Assembly: GCA_036873755.1 (NCBI GenBank)
Contig: JAVTVY010019026.1
Span: 1 to 64,000 of the forward strand
Reading direction: 5' to 3'
Source of the DNA: Hanleya hanleyi
Taxonomy: Eukaryota; Mollusca; Polyplacophora; Lepidopleurida; Hanleyidae
Length of the DNA: 64,000 bases
The notes under the pieces were generated by a model. The model saw nothing but the letters and a program-made list of their open reading frames with translations. It did no database searches and was not told the DNA's origin. Within the stretch, counting starts at the first letter, position 1. Each line of letters starts with the position of its first letter. The translations under genes and the position numbers were made by a program. Positions 46,133 to 55,830 of the stretch are shown piece by piece.

Positions 46133-46330
46133 TTGGTCACTCACTTATTCACTCACTCACTCACTCACACTCACTCACTCACTCACTCACTCCTGCTCCT
46201 CCTCCATCTCGTCCTCCATCTCGTCCTCCTGCTCCTCCTCCATCTCGTCCTCCTGCTCCTCCTGCACACACACACCCACACACACACACACCCACACACC
46301 AACCCACACACACACACACACACACAGGTA
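46133..46330 (+). repeat. Compound microsatellite (CTCA)n-(TCC/TCG)n-(CA)n
   Basis: CTCACTCA repeats, then CTCCTCCTCCATCTCGTC repeats, then CACACACACCC repeats. The CTCA portion may be the tail of another SINE copy of the kind listed at 6398. The open frames through it are artefacts. Confidence 0.85.
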
Positions 46331-46679
46331 GCTCTACTAGGTAGTCGGATGAAACAAGACCCTCATCTCTCCCGATAGCTGTCTTGCACCTCCGAAACTC
46401 CCCTTTCTCTACTACTCCCGCTTGATCTATAAATAGAACAGAGTTTGTCGCAGAAAATTTCCGAAAAATTTACCCTGACATATAAAGCGATGACCTACAA
46501 AACAGGGGTTTTCCCAGCTAAACACCCGGTATGATGTCCCGTTGTAGAGCGATGACATCATCGGGGACACCATGTTTTATTTCCTGGTGTGAATGGATTG
46601 ATACATACACCTTGTCGATGTGTTGGTATTATATAATAGCATGGTAAAATCTAGCGCATAGATAAAGCATTGGTATGCT

Positions 46680-46802
46680 AGGGCGTTAAGGTGTTAGGAT
46701 AAGGCGTTAACGCTTTAAGATAGGGCCTTAAGGCGTTACGATGAGGCGTTAAGACGTTAAGATAGGGCATTAAGGCATTCAGATAGGGCGTCAAGGCGTT
46801 AC
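46680..46802 (+). repeat. Minisatellite, unit about 17-18 bp
   Basis: About seven copies of AAGGCGTTA.GATAGGGCGTT variants. Related words (GGCGTTGAAGCGTTAAGC) occur near 45560-45595 in the same intron. Confidence 0.75.
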
Positions 46803-46989
46803 TGTAAAAGTCTCCACAAAGGTCATTGGACAGATATAGTGTTTTTTTCTGCTACTAAAATGGATTACTTCCCTGGACTGTTTTTTGGAAATTGAGACAC
46901 TAAACTATCTCAACAACAACAACAACAACATTCCCATCTCTATGACTCACCAGGTGTAAAGTCCGTTTTTTTTGCTGTGAAAACATGCA

Positions 46990-47700
46990 CCCACCCATGA
47001 CTTGATCGGCCTAGAGGAGCTCTTCACATGGATACCCTCCCCGACCCAGTACGCCCATTATGGGCCCACCTCGACCCAAAAACGTTCATTCCAATGCCCT
47101 TTTCCCAAAAATTCCCTGCCTGCGCATGCGCATCATTGCACTACTTGTACTCCACACCAGTCCAGTTGGACGCTACCCCACGAGAACTTCAAACTGATAC
47201 CTCGCACGTCTAATTCGGACCAATATTGGTCCACCGCGAGCCCAAAACGCCCATTCCAATGCCCTTCTTCCACAATTCCCCACACCCATATTTTCACTCC
47301 ACACCCATCCAGTCGGATGGTCTCCTATGAGTGCTTCACTTTGTTACCTCATACGGCCCAACCAGCCCAATAGTGGCCCACTCAGCGTCCACCTCAGATC
47401 TGCCTATGCATGACGCATGCGCAGTCAGAACTATTCAGCGAAAGTCAACTCATGGCCACGATACCCCTCCCATCGTGTTCTACATCGCGAAACAAAGAAA
47501 ACACCCCATACCGCAAATGTCCATGAGTGGGCTGCCCAATGTGCCAGGTCATTGTCCACTGCGCCGGAATGGTCCTAACATGTCCACCCCAGACCTGGCT
47601 AAACTTTTGGCCTCGAACCCCCTCCCATCGTCTTTTACAGCGCGAGACAGAAAAAACAAGGTGCCACACCCCATACCGCAAATGTCTATGAGTGGGCTTC
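46990..47700 (+). repeat. GCGCATGCGC dispersed repeat, several units, in the intron
   Basis: Units share CAAAACG.TCATTCCAATG, CCTGCGCATGCGCA, CCACACCAGTCCAGT and CCCACGAG..CTTCAA. One sub-block, CCCCATACCGCAAATGTC..ATGAGTGGGCT, is itself repeated near 47505 and 47670. Related copies lie at 55260-55830 and, inverted, at 27433. ORFs here are not conserved between units. Confidence 0.7.
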
Positions 47701-48467
47701 CCATTGGGACTAACATTGAAATAACTGAAGCAATCGGTCTTATTTAGGGGCAGATAACTCTTGCTGGGCCGTCAACTGACCGGAAGTGACCTTTGACCCG
47801 GCCGTGACCTATGACCCAGATGTGACCTTTGACCCGGAAGTGACGTCACCGGTTGTGACGTCATCCGTGACGTCAGATCCACGTGACTCCAGACCCTCAC
47901 GCTTCACCCTCATTTTTACGACAGAATCGGTCCTTTCCCTGCTACTGACCTGATTCCCACCTTATACACTACTGAGGATTACACGTCTTTCCTTTTCGAC
48001 TTCCGTAGCTGAATTGTCTCCTGAATGATAACACGAGTACTTAGACCCTATCTATGGTTTTTGCTGAAGATTTTAAAAATATTTATGGCCGAGGATCCAA
48101 AACCATGCCTGTTTTCAATTGTACAAAATTAAATGTGGAGCGCACCCCCAGAATATAAACCAGGAGTACTAGTTCTGCCATTTGATTGGTCAGCTGGCCC
48201 AAAGTCGATAAACAGGCAATCTCAGAATCCGATTGGTTAGTTGGGTACTGTGCAAGTCCCCATTTTGAAAAGAATGCAATATTTTTAAAAGCAGTCCGTT
48301 TATATTCAAGTAACGTAACTTTAAATAATGGATATTACATACTTCACAACCGTAATACGTATCTTGATCATCTGATAGGACGAGTGAAATATATTTCTGG
48401 AACACAATCAGGATGTCTTTTATTTTATCATAAAACATTCATCATTTATTCTATTATTTTTTTTCAG

Positions 48468-51400
48468 CCCGGTGAATATATATGGGAAGATGGCAGTCCT
48501 GTGTCGGTATCTGATTGGTATTACCCCTTCGATACGTTCAACAACATTCTGACAGTGGACCCGAGACCAGACTTGGATGTGGAACAGATTCAGCCTGTAT
48601 ATAATAGAACACTAAGGTGTGTTTCAATGAACATCGGCAACCCTTTTCTCTCCACAAACTGGGCGAAACTGGGTTGCGGGGTAAAACAACCCATTCCTTC
48701 GAATGTCATTTGTGAGGCTGAAATGACGCTACCAAGGGAGACATTCGATGATGAAATCATTACGGACCAATCTGTCGACGTTGGATATAAATGTGCAGAT
48801 GGTTGGAATTTTGTCCGTAATTCGTGTTTCGCAACTCTAACGGCAGATATAAAATTGAATTGGTCAATCGGAGATCAAGAGGCAAAGGAGATGTGTGAAT
48901 CACACGAAGGCGAGATAGCAGTGATCGGTAGACTGTCTATTGATGAACTAAGAAATTACCTTCAATCGCTGGGGTTTATGGTGGGCGATGGGGACATTTG
49001 GGTGAAATTTAATTCTAACCAGATTGGATGCATCTCTTTGACATGGCTAGAAGAATCTGAGCGAAAAAGCCAACACAATATGGCGAACAGTACCGAAGCA
49101 TGCATCAGTATGGAAAGGAAAATACGACATGTCATATGTGAACGACAAGCCCTGAAAAAGGCTCTCATTTGCCCCTCCCATCTCTTTAGGTGCCATGACG
49201 GGACTTGTCTGAGCCCGGTCAGCATATGTGATCGTCGTATAGATTGTGCGAATGGTGAAGACGAGAACAACTGCACAAGGCTTCATGACGCTTACGTTTG
49301 TGGAGATGAACAGATTATATCAATAAATAAATACTGCGACTTTCACCAAGATTGTCTCGATGGTAGCGACGAGAACAAGTGTGTCCATCCTGTCTGTTCA
49401 GAGTCTCAGTTCCGGTGCACAAACGGTCAGTGTGTATCTGGAACCAAACGATGTGATCATAAATCAGACTGTATCGATCACTCTGATGAAGGGTCATGTG
49501 ACTGGGGCTTGAGTTGCCAGGGGTTCAAGTGTCCCGTCGTAGGATGCCTTCCACACGGCAAATTTCGCGATATTCAGCCGGATTGTCCAGATGCTAGTCA
49601 AGCCGATGAAGACCACAAAAACACATACCACAAGAGATATATGCACTATAGTAAACCCCAGTGGAATACGGAAAGTTTCTGTCCTGGTCATACGGATCAC
49701 CAGAGATGTCATTATCAACATGCCAAATGCTTTCCTCGCCATAAATCATGTATCTATGACCACGACCATTATGGTCAGTTACGATATTGTCGTAATGGGG
49801 CCCATCTCAGACACTGTGAGTTCTTCGAATGTCCTAATATGTTCAAATGTCCAATGTCCTACTGTGTTCCTCACAACAAAGTCTGTGACGGCATCAGAGA
49901 CTGCATAGATGGCGCTGATGAATCCAACTGTACGAGGAAGTACTGTCCCGGACTTTTTCGATGCGGTGATTCTGCTCAGTGCACTTCGCTAGAAGACCTC
50001 TGTGACGGACGGCCAAACTGTCGCTTCAATTGGACGGACGAGCTGTTCTGTGCTCTCAAAACATTTGTTTGTCCCCAAAACTGTACTTGTCGTGGGTATA
50101 CACTTTCCTGTCATGGCATTTATCATCTACCATACATAGAAATCTCGGCACATATTCGCGTCTTCGATCTTGACCGAAACCAGTTGCATCTGAATAGTTC
50201 CTTGTTTTATGACTATCCGTACTTGGCGGTTATGATTCTCTCTAACAATCAGTTAGATAACATTCCGTTATACCTATTTGAGAATTTGTCCAACCTCGTA
50301 CACCTAGATCTAACGTACAATATGTTAACGACGCTGAGTCCAGGCACTTTTAATAGGCTAGGGAACTTACTGACATTAACACTTCAAGGTAACCCTCTGT
50401 CGCTCGTAGAGAAAGAAACGTTTCTGGGACTGTCATCTCTGCCCCGATTAAATCTCAGTGGTCTACTGATCAATGACCTAGGTGACGACGTCTTCTATGG
50501 TCTGACTCGATTAAAGGTACTGGATCTGTCGAACAATAGAATCAGTAGTATTAATTTGGGTGCTTTTGCTTCTCCCCCTATCCTTGATCTACTACTTCTG
50601 GAAATGAATCCTCTGGACAATACGGATGTAGAGATTTTCCGCTCTTTGCATGTTGAGAATATGCGGACCGATTCTTATCGCTTCTGTTGCTTTGTCGGAA
50701 AGAACGTAACATATTGCAAGCCAGATAAGGACGTCTACTCCTCCTGTTCTGACCTCCTCGCTAACGAATTCATCCAAGTCGTAGTCTGGATGTTTGGCAT
50801 TTTTGCAGCCGTAGGAAACATATCTGTCATTTGCTGGCATCTTTCTATTAAGCTGAAAAATTCGCCGTCCGTCTTTATTTTACATCTAAGCATATCGGAC
50901 ACGTTAATGGCAGTATATCTGATTTGCCTGGCTTCAACGGACACAGTTTACAGGGGAACGTACATTTTACACGATGAAGCATGGCGTGAGAGTAGTTTGT
51001 GCCACTTCATCGGCGCCATCGCCACCTTGTCATGCGAGATGTCCATCTTCACACTATTTTGCATAGCCGTTGACAGAACCAAGCGACTGGTATATGCATT
51101 TGAGATGAGGCAGTTCACCGCGAAAACAGCCTGGTTCACTATGGCACTTGGTTGGGTCTGTTCGCTGGCCATTGCCGGACTTCCGTTCGTCGTGCCCTCG
51201 TACTTTGGCAACTACTACGGCAGAAATGCGATTTGTCTTCCCTTCAACTTCGCCGAACCAAGCGGAGAAGGTTGGGAATTTGCCACAGTTGTCTTCATCG
51301 GTCTGAATACGATTACACTCTTGTTGATTTTTGTCATGTATGCGAAGATATATTGCAACGTGAAGGAAACACAGACGAGAGCTGGGCGCCAAGACCGCAG

Positions 51401-51629
51401 TGATCTGGAAGTAGCGCGACGTCTCTCCATGATTATACTGACCAATGTCGTCTGCTTTATCCCGATAATAATAACCAATACTGCAGCAGTCCTCGGACAA
51501 CCGGTTAATCGGGATATAGCTTCCTTTTTGACGACTGTTGTGCTGCCAGTGAACGCAGCTCTCAACCCATTTTTATTCACTTTCAGTACCTGTCGTTCCA
51601 AGACATTCAGCAGAACTCCCAAAACTTGA
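48468..51629 (+). CDS. GRL101-like: GRL101-like receptor, coding exon 2 (lectin, LDL-A, leucine-rich and seven-transmembrane domains)
   Basis: This exon encodes residues 866-1918. The first C-type lectin domain is completed (EYIWEDGSPVSVSDW, CVSMN, VICEAE). A second, diverged lectin domain spans about exon residues 109-226 (GWNFVRNSCF ... HVICE). LDL receptor class A repeats lie at 235-269, 273-305, 310-344, 455-488 and 493-528 with C...CDG..DC.DG.DE.NC signatures. Two degenerate ones occupy about 350-450. A cysteine-rich LRR cap (534-548) and about seven leucine-rich repeats (550-715) precede an FCCF hinge. The rhodopsin-like domain (about 765-1045) follows, with AVDRTKR in place of DRY and NPFLF in place of NPxxY. 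This order matches Lymnaea GRL101 and resembles relaxin/LGR receptors. The cytoplasmic tail is very short (CRSKTFSRTPKT). ATTAAA near 51677 could serve for polyadenylation. Confidence 0.93.
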   Translation, partial: PGEYIWEDGSPVSVSDWYYPFDTFNNILTVDPRPDLDVEQIQPVYNRTLRCVSMNIGNPFLSTNWAKLGCGVKQPIPSNVICEAEMTLPRETFDDEIITDQSVDVGYKCADGWNFVRNSCFATLTADIKLNWSIGDQEAKEMCESHEGEIAVIGRLSIDELRNYLQSLGFMVGDGDIWVKFNSNQIGCISLTWLEESERKSQHNMANSTEACISMERKIRHVICERQALKKALICPSHLFRCHDGTCLSPVSICDRRIDCANGEDENNCTRLHDAYVCGDEQIISINKYCDFHQDCLDGSDENKCVHPVCSESQFRCTNGQCVSGTKRCDHKSDCIDHSDEGSCDWGLSCQGFKCPVVGCLPHGKFRDIQPDCPDASQADEDHKNTYHKRYMHYSKPQWNTESFCPGHTDHQRCHYQHAKCFPRHKSCIYDHDHYGQLRYCRNGAHLRHCEFFECPNMFKCPMSYCVPHNKVCDGIRDCIDGADESNCTRKYCPGLFRCGDSAQCTSLEDLCDGRPNCRFNWTDELFCALKTFVCPQNCTCRGYTLSCHGIYHLPYIEISAHIRVFDLDRNQLHLNSSLFYDYPYLAVMILSNNQLDNIPLYLFENLSNLVHLDLTYNMLTTLSPGTFNRLGNLLTLTLQGNPLSLVEKETFLGLSSLPRLNLSGLLINDLGDDVFYGLTRLKVLDLSNNRISSINLGAFASPPILDLLLLEMNPLDNTDVEIFRSLHVENMRTDSYRFCCFVGKNVTYCKPDKDVYSSCSDLLANEFIQVVVWMFGIFAAVGNISVICWHLSIKLKNSPSVFILHLSISDTLMAVYLICLASTDTVYRGTYILHDEAWRESSLCHFIGAIATLSCEMSIFTLFCIAVDRTKRLVYAFEMRQFTAKTAWFTMALGWVCSLAIAGLPFVVPSYFGNYYGRNAICLPFNFAEPSGEGWEFATVVFIGLNTITLLLIFVMYAKIYCNVKETQTRAGRQDRSDLEVARRLSMIILTNVVCFIPIIITNTAAVLGQPVNRDIASFLTTVVLPVNAALNPFLFTFSTCRSKTFSRTPKT

Positions 51630-52004
51630 CGTTTCCGATCGACGTGAAACGTGGTACACATGGTCCTCAATCTAATTAAAATTAAATCCTACCTGCTCCC
51701 CGATTTGGATATGTCGCTAGCAGGATCTCACCGGCTTGCAGTAACGCGCGTGTCAACCAATCCCGAGAACTCTTCATAGTGCTTTGAAGAGAACATAATG
51801 GTAGGTCCTTTCTGGTTGGCTTAGCCGAATCGCACGCCAAGCTGTCGGGAAATCTTCTGATGTTGCCGCCCTTTCGCCAGGTTGGCACCATAATGCGGGG
51901 TAGAATTATGGACTGGACCTTGGCGCAAACCTTGGGTTAAAGCAGAGACCATGACCCTATCCCCCTCCCCGACTGCAAGAAAGTAGTTAAAATGCGGCTT
52001 GTAT
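51630..52004. other. 3' flank of the receptor gene
   Basis: It contains a possible poly(A) signal, ATTAAA, at about 51677. Nothing else was recognised; the minus-strand ORFs here are short and unlike known proteins. Confidence 0.45.
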
Positions 52005-52180
52005 GCTACGATCGTATTTTGCCGTCGGCTTGCGATATTTATCACAGAATTTGAGAAACAGAAAGGAGGTGTTTGGCGGGATAGCCTTGTTTGACAAGTT
52101 TCTGAAATATTGTTCGTTGGCGTTTATTGAAATCGTCCAAATGTTCACAGGGTCTAGCAAATGCTACTAGGCGAGATATG
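52005..52180 (-). pseudogene. Reverse transcriptase C-terminal fragment, Penelope-like type, second copy
   Basis: Minus-strand sequence parallels the end of the RT at 52635-53258: the nucleotide block TCTAGCAAATGCTACTAGGC (ISRLVAFAR region) and the TTTGAGAA..AAAGGAGG block recur. It sits on the far side of the 3' module, giving the order RT, module, RT fragment on the minus strand. This is reminiscent of the partial tandem copies common in Penelope-like elements. Confidence 0.7.
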
Positions 52181-52189
52181 AAAATTACA

Positions 52190-52560
52190 AGCGTCTAGTC
52201 CGTCATTCATAATTCAGCCGTCGTCCATTAGAGAATATCCGCGTCCATAATCCAAAGACCTATTCCATATTCCATAAAACATTATTAGCACCAAATTCAA
52301 AAAGACAATCATAGTATACATAAACATAGGCTTGTTTCCTGCAAGAGAGAAGCGGTCAACAGTTTTCAATGATGCCGGCAAGACATCATGATGTTCCAAA
52401 AATATCAAATCCGTATCGCTGATCAGTATTCTTAATCCATAATATTCGTTGTAAGTCGTCATCTAAAGAATGATGTATCTCAGTCACGCTTTGATTGTGA
52501 CTGTTCATATGACTACCATGAGGATCTTGAAGTACATGGGTTCATACGGCCCCTAGCCCC
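52190..52560 (-). repeat. 3' module of the Penelope-like-type element, copy 3, with open small frame
   Basis: Minus-strand copy of the module. The frame 52462-52214 is open for about 82 codons (YYGLRILISDTDLIFLEHHD ... GRGYSLMDDG). It directly follows the RT on the same strand. Confidence 0.8.
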
Positions 52561-52634
52561 GGGTTAAGCGGAATTAGACACAAGTTACGAAACGTAACGC
52601 CATAGATCTTGCACGCTACGCTCGTATTTTGCTA

Positions 52635-53258
52635 TCAGCATGCGATATGTATCGCCAAATTTGAAAACTTTGAGTGGAGGCGCTTGGTGGAATAGCCCTG
52701 TTTTATAAGTTTCTGCAACAATGTTTTGTGACGTTGATTAAAATCGTCACATTTAACACAGGATCTAGCAAATGCTACTAAGCGAGATATGTACAGGCCA
52801 TATGCAGGTCCCACTGGAATATTACTGTCCAGAAAGGGGTAGTTTACGATGTCGAAATTGTAATCATCTCTTTTGTCATAAAGTCGACGAGAGAGAATGC
52901 CCGCTTCATTTTTATAGAGATATAGATCTAAATATGATGTGCCTGTAGGGCTGTCTGTAGTTTCCTTCAAATCCAGTGAAGGTGGATATATATCCTTCAC
53001 TGCGTCATTTATATAGCGATTATCCACAGCGAGAAGATCGTCTATATAGCGTTTGGTGAATGAGAAGGAACGGGCTTTGAATGGATCGGTTTTTGAAAGC
53101 GCCTGCATATAGTCATATTCATAAGAGAACAGATATACGTCAGCCAACAGGGGTGCACAATTAGTACCCATTGGAATACCTATATGCTGCTGATATATTG
53201 TGTTGCCGAATTTCAAATAGATATTTTTAATGAGAAATTCAAGCAACTCTATAAACAA
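52635..53258 (-). pseudogene. Reverse transcriptase, Penelope-like type, 5'-incomplete
   Basis: 207 codons with the RT motifs HIGIPMGTNCAPLLADVYL (motif B region) and FTKRYIDDLLAV (catalytic YIDD intact). GTSYLDLYLY, KRDDYNFDIVNYPF and PAYGLYISRLVAFARSC follow. This class of RT is abundant in molluscs, cnidarians and fish. I associate it with Penelope-like elements, but that name is tentative. The frame is open upstream of the first codon (TTG, not ATG) for a little, then breaks, so the N-terminal palm/fingers are missing. No GIY-YIG endonuclease is seen downstream; instead the 3' module follows. It is probably inactive. Confidence 0.8.
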
Positions 53259-53269
53259 AGAAACATCCC

Positions 53270-53634
53270 ATGAATGATATCTCTTGTATATATGTACGCA
53301 GGTCCTTCTGGAATCTTGCTATCCATAAATCTACTATGGTTTATAAATGTACAGGTCCAAATATGATATGCCTTGTCAACTGTTTTTGGTTTCCGTCAAG
53401 TCCAGTGAGGGGGGGGAGGGGGGGAGACGGGGGATATAGGGATTATCCAAAGTGAAGAGATCGAATGATGTGGAACGGGTTTTGAATGGTATGATATCTC
53501 AGCAAAAAGTGTTTTCCAATTTGTAGCCATTGGGATATATACATGTTGTTATACGGTTTTACCGGATTTCATAAAACAATTTAATGAGAAATTCAAGCAA
53601 TCCTACAAACAAAGAACCATACCAAGAATGGTCA
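53270..53634 (-). pseudogene. Badly decayed second RT copy adjoining the first
   Basis: Minus-strand segments parallel 52800-53260 with deletions and stops. For instance, SWYGSLFVGLLEFLIK matches SWDVSLFIELLEFLIK, and the nucleotide blocks around AGGTCC..CTGGAAT and TCAAGTCCAGTGAGG recur. The copy carries a G-rich expansion near 53408-53436. Confidence 0.65.
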
Positions 53635-53975
53635 AGATCCTCATGGTACTCATATGAACAGTCACAATCAAAGCGTGACTGAGATACATCATTTTTTAGA
53701 TGACGACTTTACAACGAAGATTATGGATTAAGAATACTGATCAGATTTGATATTTTTGGAACATCATGATGTCTTGCCGGCATCATTGAAAACTATTGAC
53801 CGCTTCTCTCTTGCAGGAAACAAGCCTATGTTTATGCATACTATGATTGTCTTTTTGAATTTGGTGCTAATACTGTTATATGGAATATGGAATAGGTCTT
53901 TGGATTATGGACGCGGATATTCTCTAATGGACCACGGCTGAATTATGAATGACGGACTAGACGCTTGTAATCCTC
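53635..53975 (+). repeat. 3' module of the Penelope-like-type element, copy 4, inverted relative to copy 3
   Basis: Plus-strand module with the open frame 53747-53941 (FSLAGNKPMFMHTMIVFLN ... GRGYSLMDHG). It abuts the decayed minus-strand RT, giving a head-to-head arrangement. Confidence 0.8.
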
Positions 53976-54225
53976 CACGTACAGTGAAGAAAGAGTGAAG
54001 AAAACGTTATGGTTCTGACTCTTTATCCCGGTGTGTGGAACATCGATATTATCAGTGAACTGAGGTGTTCAGTAAGTTCCTGATAAGGAATGGTAGTATA
54101 GGGAGTCGAGAAATCCCAAGTGGATGCGTCTATGTACGGTATGTGTCCTTTACCATCTAGTTATTCCGTGGGACCTTTTGTGTGTTTAAGTATGACTGCG
54201 GTATTGTTTTATTAAGACAATATTT

Positions 54226-55062
54226 ATGTCAAACGGACTTCACTTCCGACAGGACAGCAGTTTGGATGTACAAAATGTAGATTACACCAAATCACCTGAC
54301 CCCCTTGAATATGGCGATGTTTTTCAAGGCATAAACTTAATCCCCGGTGAGTATACATGTACAATCCATGTCGATCCCAATGTAGCCGCAGTCGCTCACC
54401 CTCCCAGACAAGTACCTGTCTCACTTCGGGAACAGATCAAATCTGAGTTAGACCGTATGGAGGCGCCGAAAATGGATAGATCGTCTATGAACACTGGAAC
54501 ACGTCCGTATTGAATTATCTGATCCGAAGTTGGTTTCGAAACTAGATGCTCGTTCAAGCTATTGGGCTCTCAGAATAGTTTAATGATGCTTATTTCCTCT
54601 TATGGAGGATATCTGAACCTCTGTTTGCGGTTTGTTCTATAATCAGCCCAATTTCAGTAATAGTTTGGTTTAGGGCCTAGATGGGTTATTAACTGTCGTG
54701 GATGACACTATCGTTTGGACGAGACGCAGCAATCAAAGGATCGGGCCCTTTTCAATGGCATCATTACTCGGGCGAGTGAGAAGGGTACATACCTGAACGT
54801 GGACACACTCACCGAGGTACCGATTTTTGGGCACGTCCTCGCTGAAGACATCAGAAAACCTGACCCAACCACAATCAGGGATACCAAAAGGCCATGCCGA
54901 ACTGGAAACTATATTGGGCATGGTTACATATTTTGTCAAATTTTCTCTGTTAGATTAAATGACCTCATGCGTCAGATGTTAGAGAAAGCGTTCTTTTGTG
55001 GGAACAGCCTCAATCCGACGCCTTCCCAAAAGTCACTATACCATCCGTACCCACAACCGTAT
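54226..55062 (+). pseudogene. Degenerate Ty3/gypsy pol fragment
   Basis: Pieces of a gypsy reverse transcriptase appear in order but in different frames. PGEYTCTIHVDPNVAAVAHP and REQIKSELDRMEA are from the region before the first RT motif. KLDARSSYWALRI (about 54537) is motif A, VVDDTIVWT (about 54690-54716) stands where the YxDD motif is expected, and VPIFGHVLAEDIRKPDP (about 54815) is the segment after it. Stops and frame changes separate them. It is unrelated in close sequence to the gypsy element starting at 56492, hence a different and older family. Confidence 0.8.
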
Positions 55063-55259
55063 TGACCTACTTTGCCTCAAAAATAGCCTAATCCTGCAAG
55101 TAGTGCTTAGAGATTCAAGTTAGGTGCTTCGATGATGCAAAAGAAAGGCATTAAGGCGTTGCGTGGTGAATCAGCGTCTCCCTTCGCATGTATTTATATT
55201 CATATAACCTTGAAGTCCCTGGGGCATAGTCAGCACCTCCGAAACTGCCCTTTCTATAC
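55063..55259. other. Short non-coding interval
   Basis: Contains GGCATTAAGGCGTT, similar to the minisatellite in the receptor intron (46680-46802). Nothing else was recognised. Confidence 0.4.
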
Positions 55260-55830
55260 TACTCCTCAGTGCGCATGCGCGTATCACTATTAGTCTGAAT
55301 CTAACCATTAAGATCTTCAATAGTATACCACCTACACCCCATTTGGATCACGGATGACCCATCTCTACCCCAAAACGTTCATTCAAATGCCCCTTTTCTA
55401 CTACTGGCCGACTGCTCATGCACACATGGATGGCAGTTTTACTACACATTAGCCAAGTCGGACTCTACCCACGACAGCTTCAATATGAGATCTCTACCCC
55501 AAAACGTCCTTACAAATGCCCTGTTTTTTTACAGATTGACGGCATTTCCACTACACACCAGTCCATTCGTCAACGTGACCCCGGATGCGACCCATTCGAA
55601 CCACGGATGGTCCATCTCTGCCTCAAAACGTTCATTCAAATGTCCTTTTCCATTATTCTCTGTCTGCGCATGCGCAGATTGATTTCATGTCCACCACACA
55701 CCAGTCCATTCGGACCCTCCCCCACGAGTGCTTTAATATGAACCCTCACACAACCCAATCGGACCGCGAGTCAGTACATAATAGAAATGTTATCTGCCCC
55801 CAAATACTACCAAAGATGCTCTTTTACTTC
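55260..55830 (+). repeat. GCGCATGCGC dispersed repeat, three units
   Basis: Units share TCTCTRCCYCAAAACGTYC, AAATG(C/T)CCTTTTC, CTGCGCATGCGCAGATTGA, CCACACACCAGTCCATTCGG and CCCACGA..GCTT(C/T)AATATGA. It is preceded by CACCTCCGAAACT.CCCTTTCT, which is also found before the intronic copy (about 46387). Confidence 0.75.

Larger units (their letters stand above)
44974..48467 (+). other. Phase-0 intron of the receptor gene
   Basis: 3494 bp between donor ACG/GTAGGT and acceptor TATTTTTTTTCAG/CCC. Both sides break between codons, so the C-type lectin domain reads continuously. The intron holds a zinc-finger relic, a purine-rich tract, a CTCA/TCC/CA microsatellite complex, a minisatellite, the GCGCATGCGC repeat and a GTGACGTCA-rich patch (47770-47890). 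No additional coding exon is needed to complete any domain. Confidence 0.85.

Noticed and set aside
46066..46378. Overlapping ORFs with Pro/Ser/Leu/His runs in the receptor intron
   Set aside because: Produced by CTCA, TCC and CA microsatellites.
48186..48467. In-frame extension upstream of receptor exon 2
   Set aside because: The frame is open by chance through the intron end. The TTTTTTTTCAG acceptor at 48467 and continuity of the lectin domain with exon 1 show that this part is intronic, and no ATG with signal peptide is present.
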